This document shows, piece after piece, positions 18,325-30,564 of a DNA stretch of 64,000 nt; within the stretch, counting starts at the first letter, position 1; each line of letters starts with the position of its first letter. The notes under the pieces are model-generated. The model saw only the letters and a list, made by a program, of their open reading frames with translations, was not told where the DNA came from and did not search any database. The translations under genes were made by a program, and so were the position numbers. Location: NCBI GenBank assembly GCA_029288365.1, contig JARIHI010000003.1, positions 62,001-126,000 of the forward strand, given 5' to 3'. The stretch is from Candidatus Saccharimonadota bacterium. GTDB lineage: Bacteria > Patescibacteriota > Saccharimonadia > Saccharimonadales > UBA4665.

Positions 18325-19515
18325 ATGGCGAAACAAAAAGTAGTAATTGTTGGCGGTGGATTTGGAGGCGTACGAGCAGCCCTAGAGCTCGCAAACGATG
18401 TCCGATTTGATATCACACTAGTGTCCGATAAAACTTACTTCGAATATCACCCCACACTCTACCACACGGCCACCGGGGGCTTAACTTGCCAATCACAAGT
18501 GCCACTATCTACCGTGTTTGCCGATAAATCCGTGGAAGTCATCGTAGACAAAGCGGCAAAACTTGACCGTAAAGCCCGTATACTTACTACCGCAAGCGGT
18601 AAGACACTGCAGTACGATACCGTCATATTAGCTCTGGGTGTGGTAACAAATTACTTTGGCATAAAGGGGCTACAGGAGTACGCATACGGCATTAAGTCAA
18701 TTTCTGATGTTACTAAATTCAAAGAACACATACATCAGCAGCTCATAGATGAGCGCAAGCCAGATATGCATTATATTATTGTCGGTGGTGGCCCAACTGG
18801 TATTGAGCTGGCTGGAGCTTTACCTTCGTACTTGCATCGAATTATGAAGAATCATGGCATCCGAGAGCGGAGCGTTAAAGTAAACCTTGTAGAAGGCGCG
18901 CCTCGTTTGTTGCCACGTATGCCTAAATCGACCTCTCGCGCTGTGCAACGACGCTTAAAGAACCTTGGTGTAAGGCTACACCTTGGCAAGCCCGTAGAGG
19001 GCGCGACGGCGGATGCTTTGGTAGTAGGGGGCAAGCCGATACGCAGTCACACCATTGTTTGGACAGCGGGCATGGCTAATAATCCATTTTTTAATGAAAA
19101 TGGATTTGCTTTCGGGCCGCGAGGTAAAGTGGCGGTTAATGTGTACCTACAAGCAGACGATAATACATATGTTATCGGTGATAATGCTAACACACCATAC
19201 AGCGGGATGGCGCAAACCGCTGTCTACGACGGAGCATTCGTCGCTAAAAATCTCAAACGAATACTAGATGGCAAAGACCCTAAGCCATACAAACCTGAAA
19301 AACCTGTTTATGTTACACCCGTAGGGCATGGTTGGGCAGCCGCTTTGTGGGGTAAAATTGAAATATTTGGTATATTTGGATGGTTTCTCAGAAGTGCAGC
19401 GGATGCAAAAGCCTTTAGCGAAATAGAGTCTCCAATGGAAGCAACAAAGCATTGGTTTACGGAATTTGGCGAACAAGAAGACTGCAAAGTTTGCAGTCAT
19501 GCTATGGCATCTTAA
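18325..19515 (+). CDS. ndh: NADH dehydrogenase type II
   Basis: Single-subunit, non-pumping NADH:quinone oxidoreductase. N-terminal FAD-binding fold VVIVGGGFGGVRAALEL, second NAD-binding fold YIIVGGGPTGIELAGALP, and the late TYVIGDNANTPYSGMAQTAVYDGAFVA flavin-contact region interrupted by the usual family spacing. A C-terminal part that is moderately hydrophobic (WAAALWGKIEIFGIFGWFL) fits membrane association. It lies next to the FAD dehydrogenase and 4 kb after the cyo operon, forming a minimal aerobic chain. Confidence 0.94.
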   Translation: MAKQKVVIVGGGFGGVRAALELANDVRFDITLVSDKTYFEYHPTLYHTATGGLTCQSQVPLSTVFADKSVEVIVDKAAKLDRKARILTTASGKTLQYDTVILALGVVTNYFGIKGLQEYAYGIKSISDVTKFKEHIHQQLIDERKPDMHYIIVGGGPTGIELAGALPSYLHRIMKNHGIRERSVKVNLVEGAPRLLPRMPKSTSRAVQRRLKNLGVRLHLGKPVEGATADALVVGGKPIRSHTIVWTAGMANNPFFNENGFAFGPRGKVAVNVYLQADDNTYVIGDNANTPYSGMAQTAVYDGAFVAKNLKRILDGKDPKPYKPEKPVYVTPVGHGWAAALWGKIEIFGIFGWFLRSAADAKAFSEIESPMEATKHWFTEFGEQEDCKVCSHAMAS

Positions 19516-19549
19516 AAAATTCTGCTAAATCTGATTTGCTATTATTCAT

Positions 19550-20107
19550 ATGATGAAACCAAAACTTATAATCATAAATGGACCGCTTGGTAGCGGCAAG
19601 TCAACTCTGGCCAAAAGGTATGCTGACGATCACCCTTTAACCTTGCTATTAGATATAGATCATGTGCGGTCTTTTATCAGTGGCTGGCGAGAATATGACA
19701 AAGAATCTGCCCAAACTGCAAAATATATGGCTACTGAAATGGCCAGGATAAACCTTGCAAAAGGTCATGACGTGATCATACCGCAGATTTATCGACACCA
19801 AGAACAGTACACAGTATTAGAGAATCTTGCTAATGACTGCCAAGCTAGCTTGTATGAATTCCTTTTAGATATCTCTAAAGAAGAAGCCATCAAACGCTTC
19901 ATTGACAGAGGCATAGCCTAGGGTAACCCTGATGGCTTCAGGCCTGAAAGTACCATTAAAAAACAAGGTGGTATTATCAAATTAGCTGAAATGTACGATG
20001 AAATGATGACAGTTACAGCCCTAAGACCTCGGACTCTACGCATAACGCCAGACTTAGGAAATATAGAAACAACCTATACACAACTCTTGAATAACCTACG
20101 TTCTTGA
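19550..20107 (+). pseudogene. P-loop kinase-like gene interrupted by an in-frame TAG
   Basis: AAA/adenylate-kinase-like protein with Walker A NGPLGSGKST and the downstream DIDHVRSF strand. Translation stops at TAG (19919-19921), yet the same frame continues for 61 more sensible codons (GNPDGFRPEST through to TYTQLLNNLRS) to a TGA at 20105-20107. The stop interrupts a segment, RGIA*GNPDGFRP, where such kinases keep the lid and following helix. It is best read as a nonsense mutation giving a truncated 123-residue product; sequencing error or amber suppression are alternatives. A TATTAT box lies just before the start. Confidence 0.7.
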
Positions 20108-20187
20108 AAAAATTCATAAACATTGTGTTTTATAGTAAAGTTATACTGGTAGACAGCTATGAGAGCTACACGCTATAGGTTTAGCAT

Positions 20188-20847
20188 ATGCCAGATCTTA
20201 AGATTGACCATGACAAACTAGCCTACGGGCTAGAGCAAGGTATGGGGAATACCCTTACTATTTTTGCTGACCTTGAGCCTGAGAGAAGGTTGCGAACAAC
20301 AGCTTGCGGATTAGCTTCTACGGCCATCCACCTTTATGCCCAACAAAGTGGCATACCCTCACGACTAGTAATATCAACTCCTCGACTTTCATTCGACCCT
20401 GAGATGCAGCACGTCATACCGCTTCTTGGTGATGACCAGCCCGTCGCTATAGAAACAACGCCAAGCCAATTTCTTATGTACGTCGGCCTAAGCATTGCAT
20501 ATGAAGACACTACAGGAGACAGTGTTTTCCCGCCAGAAAAAATATTAAGCTTCCCACTGCATGAGCGAGAAGTGGTAGTTAGTTGGCTCACAAAAGCGGC
20601 TCTTGACTTTCAACGAATTAATAAGCGGCCCCGCAGCAAATGGCATACCCAGCTTGGTAAAGGACCGTTAGCTACCAGTTCTGCTTCAGTCATACAAGAT
20701 GCTTACGAACAAATTTGGAATCCCGAGAATTTTACTCCATGGGTTCCACCAGATTATGTAGTAGAGGACGGAAGGATTGTGAGCCGATCAATCCCTGAGG
20801 ACGCCATTGCTGCGGTTAGTACGACACCTGAGTGCTTAGAGTGTTAA
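20188..20847 (+). CDS. Hypothetical protein with transglutaminase-like features
   Basis: 219 residues, soluble, no signal peptide. The order TACGLASTAIHLYAQQ (possible Cys nucleophile at a helix start), MQHVIPLLGDD (His) and AIETTPSQFL (acidic residue) resembles the Cys-His-Asp layout of transglutaminase-like cysteine peptidases, though the match is weak. It ends 11 nt before the helicase gene, so it may be co-transcribed. Function not assigned. Confidence 0.6.
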   Translation: MPDLKIDHDKLAYGLEQGMGNTLTIFADLEPERRLRTTACGLASTAIHLYAQQSGIPSRLVISTPRLSFDPEMQHVIPLLGDDQPVAIETTPSQFLMYVGLSIAYEDTTGDSVFPPEKILSFPLHEREVVVSWLTKAALDFQRINKRPRSKWHTQLGKGPLATSSASVIQDAYEQIWNPENFTPWVPPDYVVEDGRIVSRSIPEDAIAAVSTTPECLEC

Positions 20848-20858
20848 AATAAGGGTAT

Positions 20859-23800
20859 ATGGGGAGTGAGTTATTTGACGCTGCTTACGAATTGGTGAGC
20901 AAAAATGGAGGACAGAAAAAAGCAGTTGATACGACTGAGGGTCCGTTATTAGTTATTGCTGGCCCAGGAACAGGCAAAACCCAAATTTTGAGCGTGCGTG
21001 TTGGCAAGATTTTACAGAACAATCCCACCATTTTACCGAGCAACATCTTATGCTTAACTTTCACCGAAACCGGAGCCGCTAATATGCGGGAACGCCTAAC
21101 ACGCTTTATCGGCCAGGACGCCTATAACGTCACTATCAGCACCTATCACGCCTTTGGCGGTGACCTAATTCGTCGCTTTCCAGAATATTTTACCCAGACA
21201 CGCTTACAAAACCCGATCGACGAGCTAGGGAAATACCAGGTCGTATCTGAGATTGTCGAAGACATGAGCTATCGCAATCCGCTTAAGCAAACTCGTCATC
21301 ATTTGTATGATCTTATCAGCACTATTAGTGAAGTAAAGCGAGCGCTACTCTCTAGTGGTGATTTACGGGCAATTGCCGCAGAAAATCTTGATTCTATTCA
21401 CACTGTCAACGCACAATTAGCAGGTATTTTTTCAGATTTCAAAATCATGCCGCGCAAACTTGATGTAGCGCTACCGTATTTTGTGAAAACTCGTGAAGTG
21501 CTGGCAAAAAACATACCGGCCAAGCCTGCCAATTCACACTTGGGCAGCTTACTAGGGGTGGCAATACAACAACTTGATAAAGCCATTGACGAAGCGAGAA
21601 CGCTGGGCAAAACTACAGTACTGACGGCCTGGAAAAATAAATGGCTGGCTAAAAGTGCAAAAAACACTTTTGTGTTGGCCGGAGAGCTAGAAACCCGGCG
21701 CATCGAAGCGCTTGCCGACGTACTAGATACCTACGAAGCTTCATTACAAAAGCGAGGGCTGTACGACTTTGACGATATGATTCTTCGAGCAATTGATGTC
21801 CTGGAGCATAACAACGACCTCAAATACACCCTACAGGAGCAATACCTATACGTATTGCTCGATGAATTCCAGGATACCAACGCATCACAGCTCCGTCTTG
21901 TCCAGCTTTTAACAGATAACCCTGTGCACGAAGGTCGTCCCAATGTGATGGCCGTCGGCGATGACGACCAGGCAATTTATGCCTTCCAGGGTGCGCAGTA
22001 TTCCAATATGGTAGATTTTCACAGTATGTATCGTGAGGTTGAAGTAGTGAATCTCAGTGAAAATTATCGATCTCATAAAAATATTTTGCATGCTGCTGAA
22101 CAAATCGCTGAACAAATTGACGCAAGAGTATTTACTAGACTCGCCGGTATGACAAAAAAACTTATCGCTGCAAATGATGGCTTGCCAGAAGCAGAGATCA
22201 CTCGTACAGAATTTGCCAGTGGCATTGCCCAATATGATTGGATTGCCGATCAAGTAGAGCATAGAATCAAAGCAGGTGTGAAGCCTAGCGAAATCGCTGT
22301 ATTGGCCCCACGACACAAACAACTAGAACCGTTGGTAACATACCTGAATGCTCGTAATATTCCGTTGCGTTATGAAAAACGCGAAAATATTTTAGAAGCG
22401 CCAATCGTGCTCCAGATTATCACTATGGCTAAGCTCGTACAGGCCCTCAACCATCAGGATATAAGCCTAGCCAATACGTTGTGGCCACAGATTTTAAGTT
22501 TTGAATTTTGGGGCATACCTACCGGTGATATTTGGCAAATATCCTGGCAAATAGCTGCAAAAAATGGTCAAGAAAAACCAAATTGGAGCAAGGCGCTGCT
22601 CGAAAACAAAAATCCTGCATTTCACAACGCTGCCCTACTATTTTTGGCGATAGCTAATTATGCGCCACAGCAAACCTATGAAACCATACTCGACTACCTT
22701 ATCGGTAACACAAAGGTAGATACCGGTGAAGCAGATCTGCCACAAGCAGTATCCCCATTGAAAGATTATTACCTGAGTCAAACTATGCAGCGCCAAAATC
22801 CTAGTCTCTTTTATGAAGCTATCTCGCACCTAACGGTATTGCGAGCCAAGCTGCGAGAACATCAAGGCACCCAAGACCAAACCTTACTATTATCAGATCT
22901 TCTCCGGCTCATTGATCTGTACGAAGCAGCTGAACAACGCATGACCAACACTAGTCCGTACGTACAGGAAAGCAACGCTGTGCAGCTTATGACTGTCTTT
23001 AAGGCAAAAGGACTGGAGTTTGAGCATGTATTTTTGCCGTCTTGTCAAGACGAAGTGTGGGGCGGGTCAGGCAATGGCGGCAGCAATAAACTGACGTTGC
23101 CTGCAAACCTGGCTCCCATTCGACACTCTGGAGCTACTGATGATGAACGACTCCGTATATTCTTTGTAGCAGTGACTCGGGCTAAATATGGCCTGCACAT
23201 TACGAGCCACACCAACACTTACGCTGGCAAATTAACCAAGCGGCTAAAATACCTCAATGAACAACAGCAAGCAGATAAAACACTAAAAACTCTGATATTA
23301 CCTGAAGTAAACCAGCTTGTCGTGCAAGCCGACCACACTGCACCAACGATAGAAAATCTAGAACTTGATTGGCACACAAGACATATGCAATTCGCTGTAC
23401 AGCCAAACTTGTACGCACTTCTAAGAGAGCGACTCAGTACCTATCAGCTAAGTCCAACGCATCTTGCTACGTTTACCGATCTAATTTATGGCGGACCGCG
23501 AGCTTTCTTTTTCAATACACTGTTGCGGTTCCCTCAGGCTCCTACGGTAGACGGACAATTTGGTAACGCTATCCACGAAACCTTAGAATGGGTACAATAT
23601 CAGACTGATCAAGCTGGCTCAATACCTAAAATAAAAACGGTTGTGGACTTTTTTACTAACCGCCTTAAGGCCAAAAAACTAACAGCGGCTCAATTCAAAG
23701 TCGAACAGGAGCGTGGTGAAATAGCTCTACAGGCATATATAACTAGCCGAGGCTCTATCTTTAGGCCAGGAGATAAAGCAGAAACCAACCTTTATAGCGA

Positions 23801-24230
23801 AAATATAACCATAGACGATATACGTCTAACTGGCAAAATTGACCGAATGGAAATTAATAAAGAAGATAAGACGATTGTGGTCGTAGACTACAAAACAGGC
23901 AAAAGCTTTTCAAAATGGATGAGTGATGCCAAACTTCACAAATATAAACAGCAATTATATTGCTATAAATTGCTTATAGAACATTCGCCAACTTATCAGA
24001 GCTACACTGTCACAGAAGGTCGGCTGGAGTTTATTGAGCCGAATAGCAACAATCAAATAACGCCTTTGTCATTAACTTTTGAAAAAAAGGAGTTAGACCG
24101 CACCGTTCAACTGCTAAAAGCTATGTGGCAATATGTTCACACACTTCAATTTCCGGATACTAGCAAATATCAGCCAACAATAGCTGGCATCAAAGCATTT
24201 GAAGAAGATATTATAAATAGCTCAATCTAA
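20859..24230 (+). CDS. UvrD/AddA-like helicase fused to a RecB-type nuclease domain
   Basis: Superfamily 1A ATP-dependent helicase of 1123 residues. Motif I AGPGTGKTQIL, Ia LCLTFTETGAANMRERL, II LLDEFQDTN, III VGDDDQAIYAFQGA, IV NYRSH, VI FFVAVTRAKYGLHI. The C-terminal about 250 residues carry a PD-(D/E)XK nuclease core with VVVDYKTGK and an upstream NAIHETLEW. This organisation is that of AddAB/RecB-like end-processing enzymes used in double-strand break repair. No AddB partner is seen here, so it may act alone, or the partner may lie elsewhere. Confidence 0.93.
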   Translation: MGSELFDAAYELVSKNGGQKKAVDTTEGPLLVIAGPGTGKTQILSVRVGKILQNNPTILPSNILCLTFTETGAANMRERLTRFIGQDAYNVTISTYHAFGGDLIRRFPEYFTQTRLQNPIDELGKYQVVSEIVEDMSYRNPLKQTRHHLYDLISTISEVKRALLSSGDLRAIAAENLDSIHTVNAQLAGIFSDFKIMPRKLDVALPYFVKTREVLAKNIPAKPANSHLGSLLGVAIQQLDKAIDEARTLGKTTVLTAWKNKWLAKSAKNTFVLAGELETRRIEALADVLDTYEASLQKRGLYDFDDMILRAIDVLEHNNDLKYTLQEQYLYVLLDEFQDTNASQLRLVQLLTDNPVHEGRPNVMAVGDDDQAIYAFQGAQYSNMVDFHSMYREVEVVNLSENYRSHKNILHAAEQIAEQIDARVFTRLAGMTKKLIAANDGLPEAEITRTEFASGIAQYDWIADQVEHRIKAGVKPSEIAVLAPRHKQLEPLVTYLNARNIPLRYEKRENILEAPIVLQIITMAKLVQALNHQDISLANTLWPQILSFEFWGIPTGDIWQISWQIAAKNGQEKPNWSKALLENKNPAFHNAALLFLAIANYAPQQTYETILDYLIGNTKVDTGEADLPQAVSPLKDYYLSQTMQRQNPSLFYEAISHLTVLRAKLREHQGTQDQTLLLSDLLRLIDLYEAAEQRMTNTSPYVQESNAVQLMTVFKAKGLEFEHVFLPSCQDEVWGGSGNGGSNKLTLPANLAPIRHSGATDDERLRIFFVAVTRAKYGLHITSHTNTYAGKLTKRLKYLNEQQQADKTLKTLILPEVNQLVVQADHTAPTIENLELDWHTRHMQFAVQPNLYALLRERLSTYQLSPTHLATFTDLIYGGPRAFFFNTLLRFPQAPTVDGQFGNAIHETLEWVQYQTDQAGSIPKIKTVVDFFTNRLKAKKLTAAQFKVEQERGEIALQAYITSRGSIFRPGDKAETNLYSENITIDDIRLTGKIDRMEINKEDKTIVVVDYKTGKSFSKWMSDAKLHKYKQQLYCYKLLIEHSPTYQSYTVTEGRLEFIEPNSNNQITPLSLTFEKKELDRTVQLLKAMWQYVHTLQFPDTSKYQPTIAGIKAFEEDIINSSI

Positions 24231-24264
24231 AAATCCCGTCACTTTCTGTTAGTGACGGGATTTT
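24230..24264. terminator. Bidirectional Rho-independent terminator
   Basis: Perfect 13-bp stem AAAATCCCGTCAC / GTGACGGGATTTT with a 9-nt loop, between the convergent helicase and aquaporin genes. A and T tracts flank the stem, so it can act in both directions. Confidence 0.88.
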
Positions 24265-24279
24265 AATTGTAAGATATGC

Positions 24280-25011
24280 TTATTTCTTTTTCTTTGCAGC
24301 AGGCTTTTTAGCGCTACGTCGTGAAACAGCCTTTTTTGTAGAAGCTGCTTTTAGAGTAGCGGGCTGTTCTGCCGTTGCGACAACCGCTGCCTTGTAGCTC
24401 GACGCGAAGAGCAAATTATATAAGTTAACACCGATAACCGCACCTAATACCGGACCAAGCACGTAGCTACCCCATTCCCAAGAACGAGCAGCCAAAGCAA
24501 CTGCTGGGTTTATAAAGCCAGATGAACCAACAGACGCAATCATAATACCAAGCGTCAAAGAACCACCGATAACTATAGCCTTCGTTATATCGTTAAGCCT
24601 TTGGAATACCGCTGCCGCAACACCCATAGCAAATACTGCTGTACCGATGGTTTCAGATACGAGTACTTTGGTTTCAAATTCACCGTGATTACTCCAGTGC
24701 TTGCCACTGACATAGCTAAAGAGTGCGTAAGCAGCTAGACCACCTAGTATCTGTACGGCAGCATATAGCACTAGCTGGTAGGTAGTAAGTTTGCGTACAG
24801 TCCAGAGACCCAGTGCAATAGCAGGATTAAGAACCGCGCCTGAAACCCCACCAATAGCCAATACCATCAGAAGCAGCACAAGACCGGCTCCAAACGATAT
24901 GAAATAGCCAATCCCTATATTTGATGTGCTGATAGCAAGTACTGTGTACGCCAAAATTGCTGTACCCAGAAACTCAGCCACCAACATGGCAACTTTTTCT
25001 TTTGTAATCAT
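24280..25011 (-). CDS. Aquaporin / MIP-family channel
   Basis: Water or glycerol channel with six helices and the two signature NPA half-helices: VSGAVLNPAIALGL and SSGFINPAVALAAR. The arginine of the selectivity filter follows the second NPA. The C-terminus carries an unusual lysine-rich tail (SRRSAKKPAAKKKK). Start at 25011 is set by GGAGGG 5 nt upstream; the longer frame to 25053 is not supported. The wide-filter or narrow-filter type was not resolved. Confidence 0.94.
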   Translation of the reverse strand: MITKEKVAMLVAEFLGTAILAYTVLAISTSNIGIGYFISFGAGLVLLLMVLAIGGVSGAVLNPAIALGLWTVRKLTTYQLVLYAAVQILGGLAAYALFSYVSGKHWSNHGEFETKVLVSETIGTAVFAMGVAAAVFQRLNDITKAIVIGGSLTLGIMIASVGSSGFINPAVALAARSWEWGSYVLGPVLGAVIGVNLYNLLFASSYKAAVVATAEQPATLKAASTKKAVSRRSAKKPAAKKKK

Positions 25012-25071
25012 AAAACCCTCCGTTAGTTGTATAGCAAAATCATACCTGGACAAAAAAGGTTTGTAAAGAGC

Positions 25072-26052
25072 TTATGGTTTAATTTGTTGACGGGGCATAC
25101 GGAGAACGAATCTTTGGCTCCCATCGGTTAATGCCATTAGCGTTGCTACAGTAGTCATAACTCGAGCCATTACAAATCGTTTTCTATCTTGAGCGTCATC
25201 TTGGCGGGGCAGTAATTTCTTTGCCATTTCAAACGAACGCCATATATCATATCCGAAAGCCTGCATGCCGTTATGTTCCTCGGAAAATCGATTAGACGCA
25301 AAAGTTGTCTGAGGAACAAAATTTACAATTACAATGCATTCTTCGTGACTTCCTTGTAGAGTTGAGACACTTTTCTTGGAAGTTTTTTCCAAAATATCAA
25401 TAATTTTTTCACGATCTCGAAAGTAATCACTAGCTCTACCGTTTACGACTACTGCTGCGCCCATATTGCGCAAAAAAATGTCTCTGTCAAAATCCTTACC
25501 AAGTAAAACCTTAATGACACGCTTTTGATCATCAACCAGTGCTGGATCGGTCATCCGTGCAAGTACCACGTCCATAGCATCAATTGCTCCACACCCTACC
25601 GCTTCTTTATCTGTACTGTTCTCATCACGATGGCCGCCAATAGCCAGCCCATACCGCCCAAAGCTGTTGATCATGGCTTCGGCGTCTGCCAAAAAAGTAC
25701 CTCTAGTAAGATCATCTTTATCAACCCCTAAGCGATACGCAAGTGCAGCGCCTGGTGCGCCACCTGGTACTTGTGGCCCCAAGTTTGCTTCGTCCAACTC
25801 AGGGTCATGTCGCCCATCAATACACCGCATGCGGGCTTGGGGATTAACCGTAACGTAAAAATCATTTAAGTTTTTTACAGCTTTCGATATGGCAAGTGGA
25901 GTCGTTAATCCTGTTTCTGCCATCTTCTTAGCTGAAACCGGTCCCGGCCATGCTGAGGCACTTAAAATGCCGCAGTCGATAAGAATTGACTGAGTATTTT
26001 GTCCAATAAGTGATTTTGGTATAAGTTTTTGAGAGTTCATATTTTGTTCCAC
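25072..26052 (-). CDS. Carbonic-anhydrase-like protein (possibly cadmium-type)
   Basis: 326 residues, soluble. A metal-site pattern is visible: MRCIDGRHDPEL (Cys plus Asp/Arg dyad), GPQVPGGAPGAAL, AIGGHRDE (His) and VGCGAIDAMD (Cys). Cys/His/Cys ligands with a CxDxR dyad are typical of beta-class and cadmium-dependent carbonic anhydrases; the 13-residue His-to-Cys spacing is closer to the cadmium type. This is family-level inference. Start GTG 26052 or ATG 26040. It follows atpC by 35 nt and may be read through from the atp operon. Confidence 0.55.
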   Translation of the reverse strand: MEQNMNSQKLIPKSLIGQNTQSILIDCGILSASAWPGPVSAKKMAETGLTTPLAISKAVKNLNDFYVTVNPQARMRCIDGRHDPELDEANLGPQVPGGAPGAALAYRLGVDKDDLTRGTFLADAEAMINSFGRYGLAIGGHRDENSTDKEAVGCGAIDAMDVVLARMTDPALVDDQKRVIKVLLGKDFDRDIFLRNMGAAVVVNGRASDYFRDREKIIDILEKTSKKSVSTLQGSHEECIVIVNFVPQTTFASNRFSEEHNGMQAFGYDIWRSFEMAKKLLPRQDDAQDRKRFVMARVMTTVATLMALTDGSQRFVLRMPRQQIKP

Positions 26053-26087
26053 GTTTAAAATGCTTCTATTTGCTTTTCTTATTTTAT

Positions 26088-26513
26088 TTAGCGACGAGTA
26101 CGGCGTCGGAGTTGTGCCACGTGCAAACGGACTTCGTGACGATCTACCAGGCTTTGCGCATGCTCTAGACTAACCTGATCTTTGGCTTCATGCTGCATCT
26201 TGCGGGCTCGTTCTAGAGCTTTTTGTACTTCAGCTTCGTTCAACTCATCGGCATGATCGGCTTCATCGACAAGCACACGCAAGGTGTTGTTTTGCACCTC
26301 GATCACGCCGCCGTTGGTAGCAAAATATTCTCGGTCTCTGTCCGGATCTTTAGCATTACGGCGAACTGCAATTACACCGGTAGTAGCCGCACTAATAAGC
26401 GGCATATGGTCTTCAAGCACACCGATTTCACCATCAAGCGTCGGCAAAACAACCTCATAGACATCGTCGTCAAACTGTTTGCCGGTTAAACTAACAAGCT
26501 GAAAATGGATCAC
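26088..26513 (-). CDS. atpC: ATP synthase epsilon subunit
   Basis: Central-stalk regulatory subunit of F1. The N-terminal beta-barrel shows LPTLDGEIGVLEDHMPLISA, the hallmark of epsilon, and the C-terminal helical hairpin (EVQKALERARKMQHEAKD) is present. 141 residues. Last gene of the atp operon, 2 nt after atpD. Confidence 0.96.
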   Translation of the reverse strand: MIHFQLVSLTGKQFDDDVYEVVLPTLDGEIGVLEDHMPLISAATTGVIAVRRNAKDPDRDREYFATNGGVIEVQNNTLRVLVDEADHADELNEAEVQKALERARKMQHEAKDQVSLEHAQSLVDRHEVRLHVAQLRRRTRR

Positions 26514-26515
26514 TT

Positions 26516-28123
<1,608 letters not shown>

Positions 28124-28131
<8 letters not shown>

Positions 28132-28990
28132 TTAATGCCTCCGCTCCGCCTGAAATTTCAGCTAATTCTTGGGTAATTGCCGCTTGGCGGGCTGTGTTTA
28201 GTTCAAGCGTATAATCTTTGATAAGATCATTGGCATTATCAGTGGCGTTCTTAGTAGCAATCATACGCATCGCATGTTCGCTAGCTAGACTCTCCAATAC
28301 TGCTTGCCATAACTGTGCTTCAATTAAGCGGATTGTTACTTGCTGTACAACGGTTTCGACATCCGGCTCGAAATTAGTTACCGGTACTACTTGGTCGTCG
28401 GCCTGAGGTGCTGGAGCAGGCAAAAGCTGCACATTTTGTACTTGCTGGACAATAGTAGATTTGAATAACGTATATATAATACGTACTTCATCAGCAGCAC
28501 TAGTTTCGTATTGCTCCATGACCATGTTGAGTACTGGTCGAATATCGTTAGCTGTTGGGTTATCACCGAACGGCTGGTAAGCAGCCACTAGATTTGCCTC
28601 GTGTAAGCGACGCACAAATTGTGCACCCTTGCTGCCAACACTGATAACATGGGATTTAACCTTATTATCACGATCTTCGCGCAGATTAACCGTGAGTTGT
28701 TTCAGCACATTGGCATTATATGCGCCAGCCAAGCCAGTATTGCTTGTTACGATAATGTATAGGCGGTTCTTAATAGTTCGTTTGCGAAACAATGGCTGAC
28801 GCTCCACTTCACCCTGAGCATTCAAACGCTTCAAAAGATCGTAGGCAATTTGGCCGTATTCTCGGCTTGATGCAGCATGTTCCTGGGCGCGGCGCAACTT
28901 ACTGGCCGAGACCAGCTCCATAGCTTTGGTAATCTGGCGAGTATTGCTGATTGACCGGATCTGGCGCTTAAGTGTAATTGTGCTGGCCAC
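28124..28990 (-). CDS. atpG: ATP synthase gamma subunit
   Basis: Rotor shaft of F1. N-terminal helix LKRQIRSISNTRQITKAMEL and C-terminal helix AMRMIATKNATDNANDLI with ITQELAEISGGAEAL are the conserved coiled-coil partners. 288 residues. It is followed by the small extra gene rather than directly by atpD. Confidence 0.98.
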
Positions 28991-28996
28991 TAACTA

Positions 28997-30556
28997 TTAC
29001 TCCTTGGTTACCTTTTTGGTAACTTTATAGGTGCCGGCAACTGACTTGGCGACTTTCAGGATGGTTTCGTTTTGAGTATCGGTAGGTTTATCGCCGGTGT
29101 TTACTGCCTCAATAACTTTGGCATGTTTACTTTTAAGCTCGCGGTGCAAAGCTTCTTCGGCAGGCTTGATCTTCTCAAGGGGCACTTCATCGAATATACC
29201 TTGAGTTACCGCATATAGGCTAGCGTACATTTCCCAAATCGCATAGGGGCTAAACTGGTGTTGCTTTAGAAGTTCGGTCAAACGCTGGCCACGCTCGATA
29301 GTATGACGAGTTTCGGGGTCAAGGTCGGTAGAGAACTGGCTAAAGGCTGCAAGCTCACGGAATTGCGCTAGGCCAAGCTTCAAACCACCACCAACCGCTT
29401 TAATAGCTTTGGTCTGCGCGCTACCGCCTACACGTGATACCGAAAGACCAACTGAAATTGCTGGACGGATACCCTGGTAGAATAGGTTGGTCTCCAAGAA
29501 AATTTGACCGTCGGTAATAGAGATGACATTCGTTGGAATATACGCCGAAATATCGCCAGCTTGGGTTTCGATAATTGGCAGGGCAGTGAGAGAGCCGCCA
29601 CCAAGCTCATCATTCAACTTCGCTGCGCGCTCAAGCAAGCGAGAATGTAGATAGAACACATCACCCGGATATGCTTCACGCCCCGGTGGACGACGAAGCA
29701 AGAGTGACATCTGGCGGTAAGCTGCGGCATGCTTCGTCAGATCATCATAAATAATCAACGCATGTTGTTTATTATCACGGAAATATTCACCCATAGCCGC
29801 ACCAGCATACGGCGCAAGATAGAGCATAGCTGCCGGATCAGACGGGCTGGTAGCCACAATAATTGTCTGATCCATCACACCTTCGCGCTTCAATCGTTCT
29901 TGCAATGCTGCAATTTTGGACAATTTCTGTCCAATGGCTACGTATACGTTAATTACACCGGTTTTCTGACGGTATTGGTTAACCATCGTGTCCACAGCAA
30001 TAGCAGTTTTACCGGTTTGGCGATCACCGATAATTAGCTCGCGCTGGCCACGGCCAATTGGCACAGTGGCATCAATCGCCATCAGGCCAGTCATCAGTGG
30101 TTCATGCACGCTTTTACGTGACAGTACATCTGGAGCAGGGCGCTCTACGCGACTGCGCTCTTTCGCCTTGATCGGATCGCCGCCATCAAGTGGATTGCCG
30201 AGCGGGTCTACAACGCGCCCAACAAGCTCCGGGCCTACTGGCACTTCAAGGACCGAACCGCTCAAGCGAACAGTGGCACCGGCTTTTACTTGCGTATCAT
30301 CGCCTAGAAGCACCGCACCAATTTCGTCTTCGCCCAAGTTGAAAGCAAAGGCAGTGATTTTTTGTCCGTTGGCAGCCTCTATTTCAAGCATTTCATTATA
30401 GCCGGCAGCGCTTAAACCATAAATCCAGGCAATGCCATCGCCGACGCGGGTTACGACACCCACATTTTCAATTTCCGGGCGCTGCTTGAGTTCGGCAATA
30501 GCCGCCCGAATATCTTCTGAAAGTTCTGTAATTGATAAATCTGTGCCAGACTTCAT
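28997..30556 (-). CDS. atpA: ATP synthase alpha subunit
   Basis: Non-catalytic nucleotide-binding F1 subunit. P-loop [15 protein letters not shown], the Walker B strand [13 protein letters not shown], and [15 protein letters not shown] near the arginine-finger region. 519 residues. Six nt before atpG in the minus-strand operon. Confidence 0.99.
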   Translation of the reverse strand: MKSGTDLSITELSEDIRAAIAELKQRPEIENVGVVTRVGDGIAWIYGLSAAGYNEMLEIEAANGQKITAFAFNLGEDEIGAVLLGDDTQVKAGATVRLSGSVLEVPVGPELVGRVVDPLGNPLDGGDPIKAKERSRVERPAPDVLSRKSVHEPLMTGLMAIDATVPIGRGQRELIIGDRQTGKTAIAVDTMVNQYRQKTGVINVYVAIGQKLSKIAALQERLKREGVMDQTIIVATSPSDPAAMLYLAPYAGAAMGEYFRDNKQHALIIYDDLTKHAAAYRQMSLLLRRPPGREAYPGDVFYLHSRLLERAAKLNDELGGGSLTALPIIETQAGDISAYIPTNVISITDGQIFLETNLFYQGIRPAISVGLSVSRVGGSAQTKAIKAVGGGLKLGLAQFRELAAFSQFSTDLDPETRHTIERGQRLTELLKQHQFSPYAIWEMYASLYAVTQGIFDEVPLEKIKPAEEALHRELKSKHAKVIEAVNTGDKPTDTQNETILKVAKSVAGTYKVTKKVTKE

Positions 30557-30564
30557 GCTTTTAT

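Noticed and set aside
29729-30401. Plus-strand frames antisense to atpA
   Set aside because: Shadow of a strongly conserved gene.
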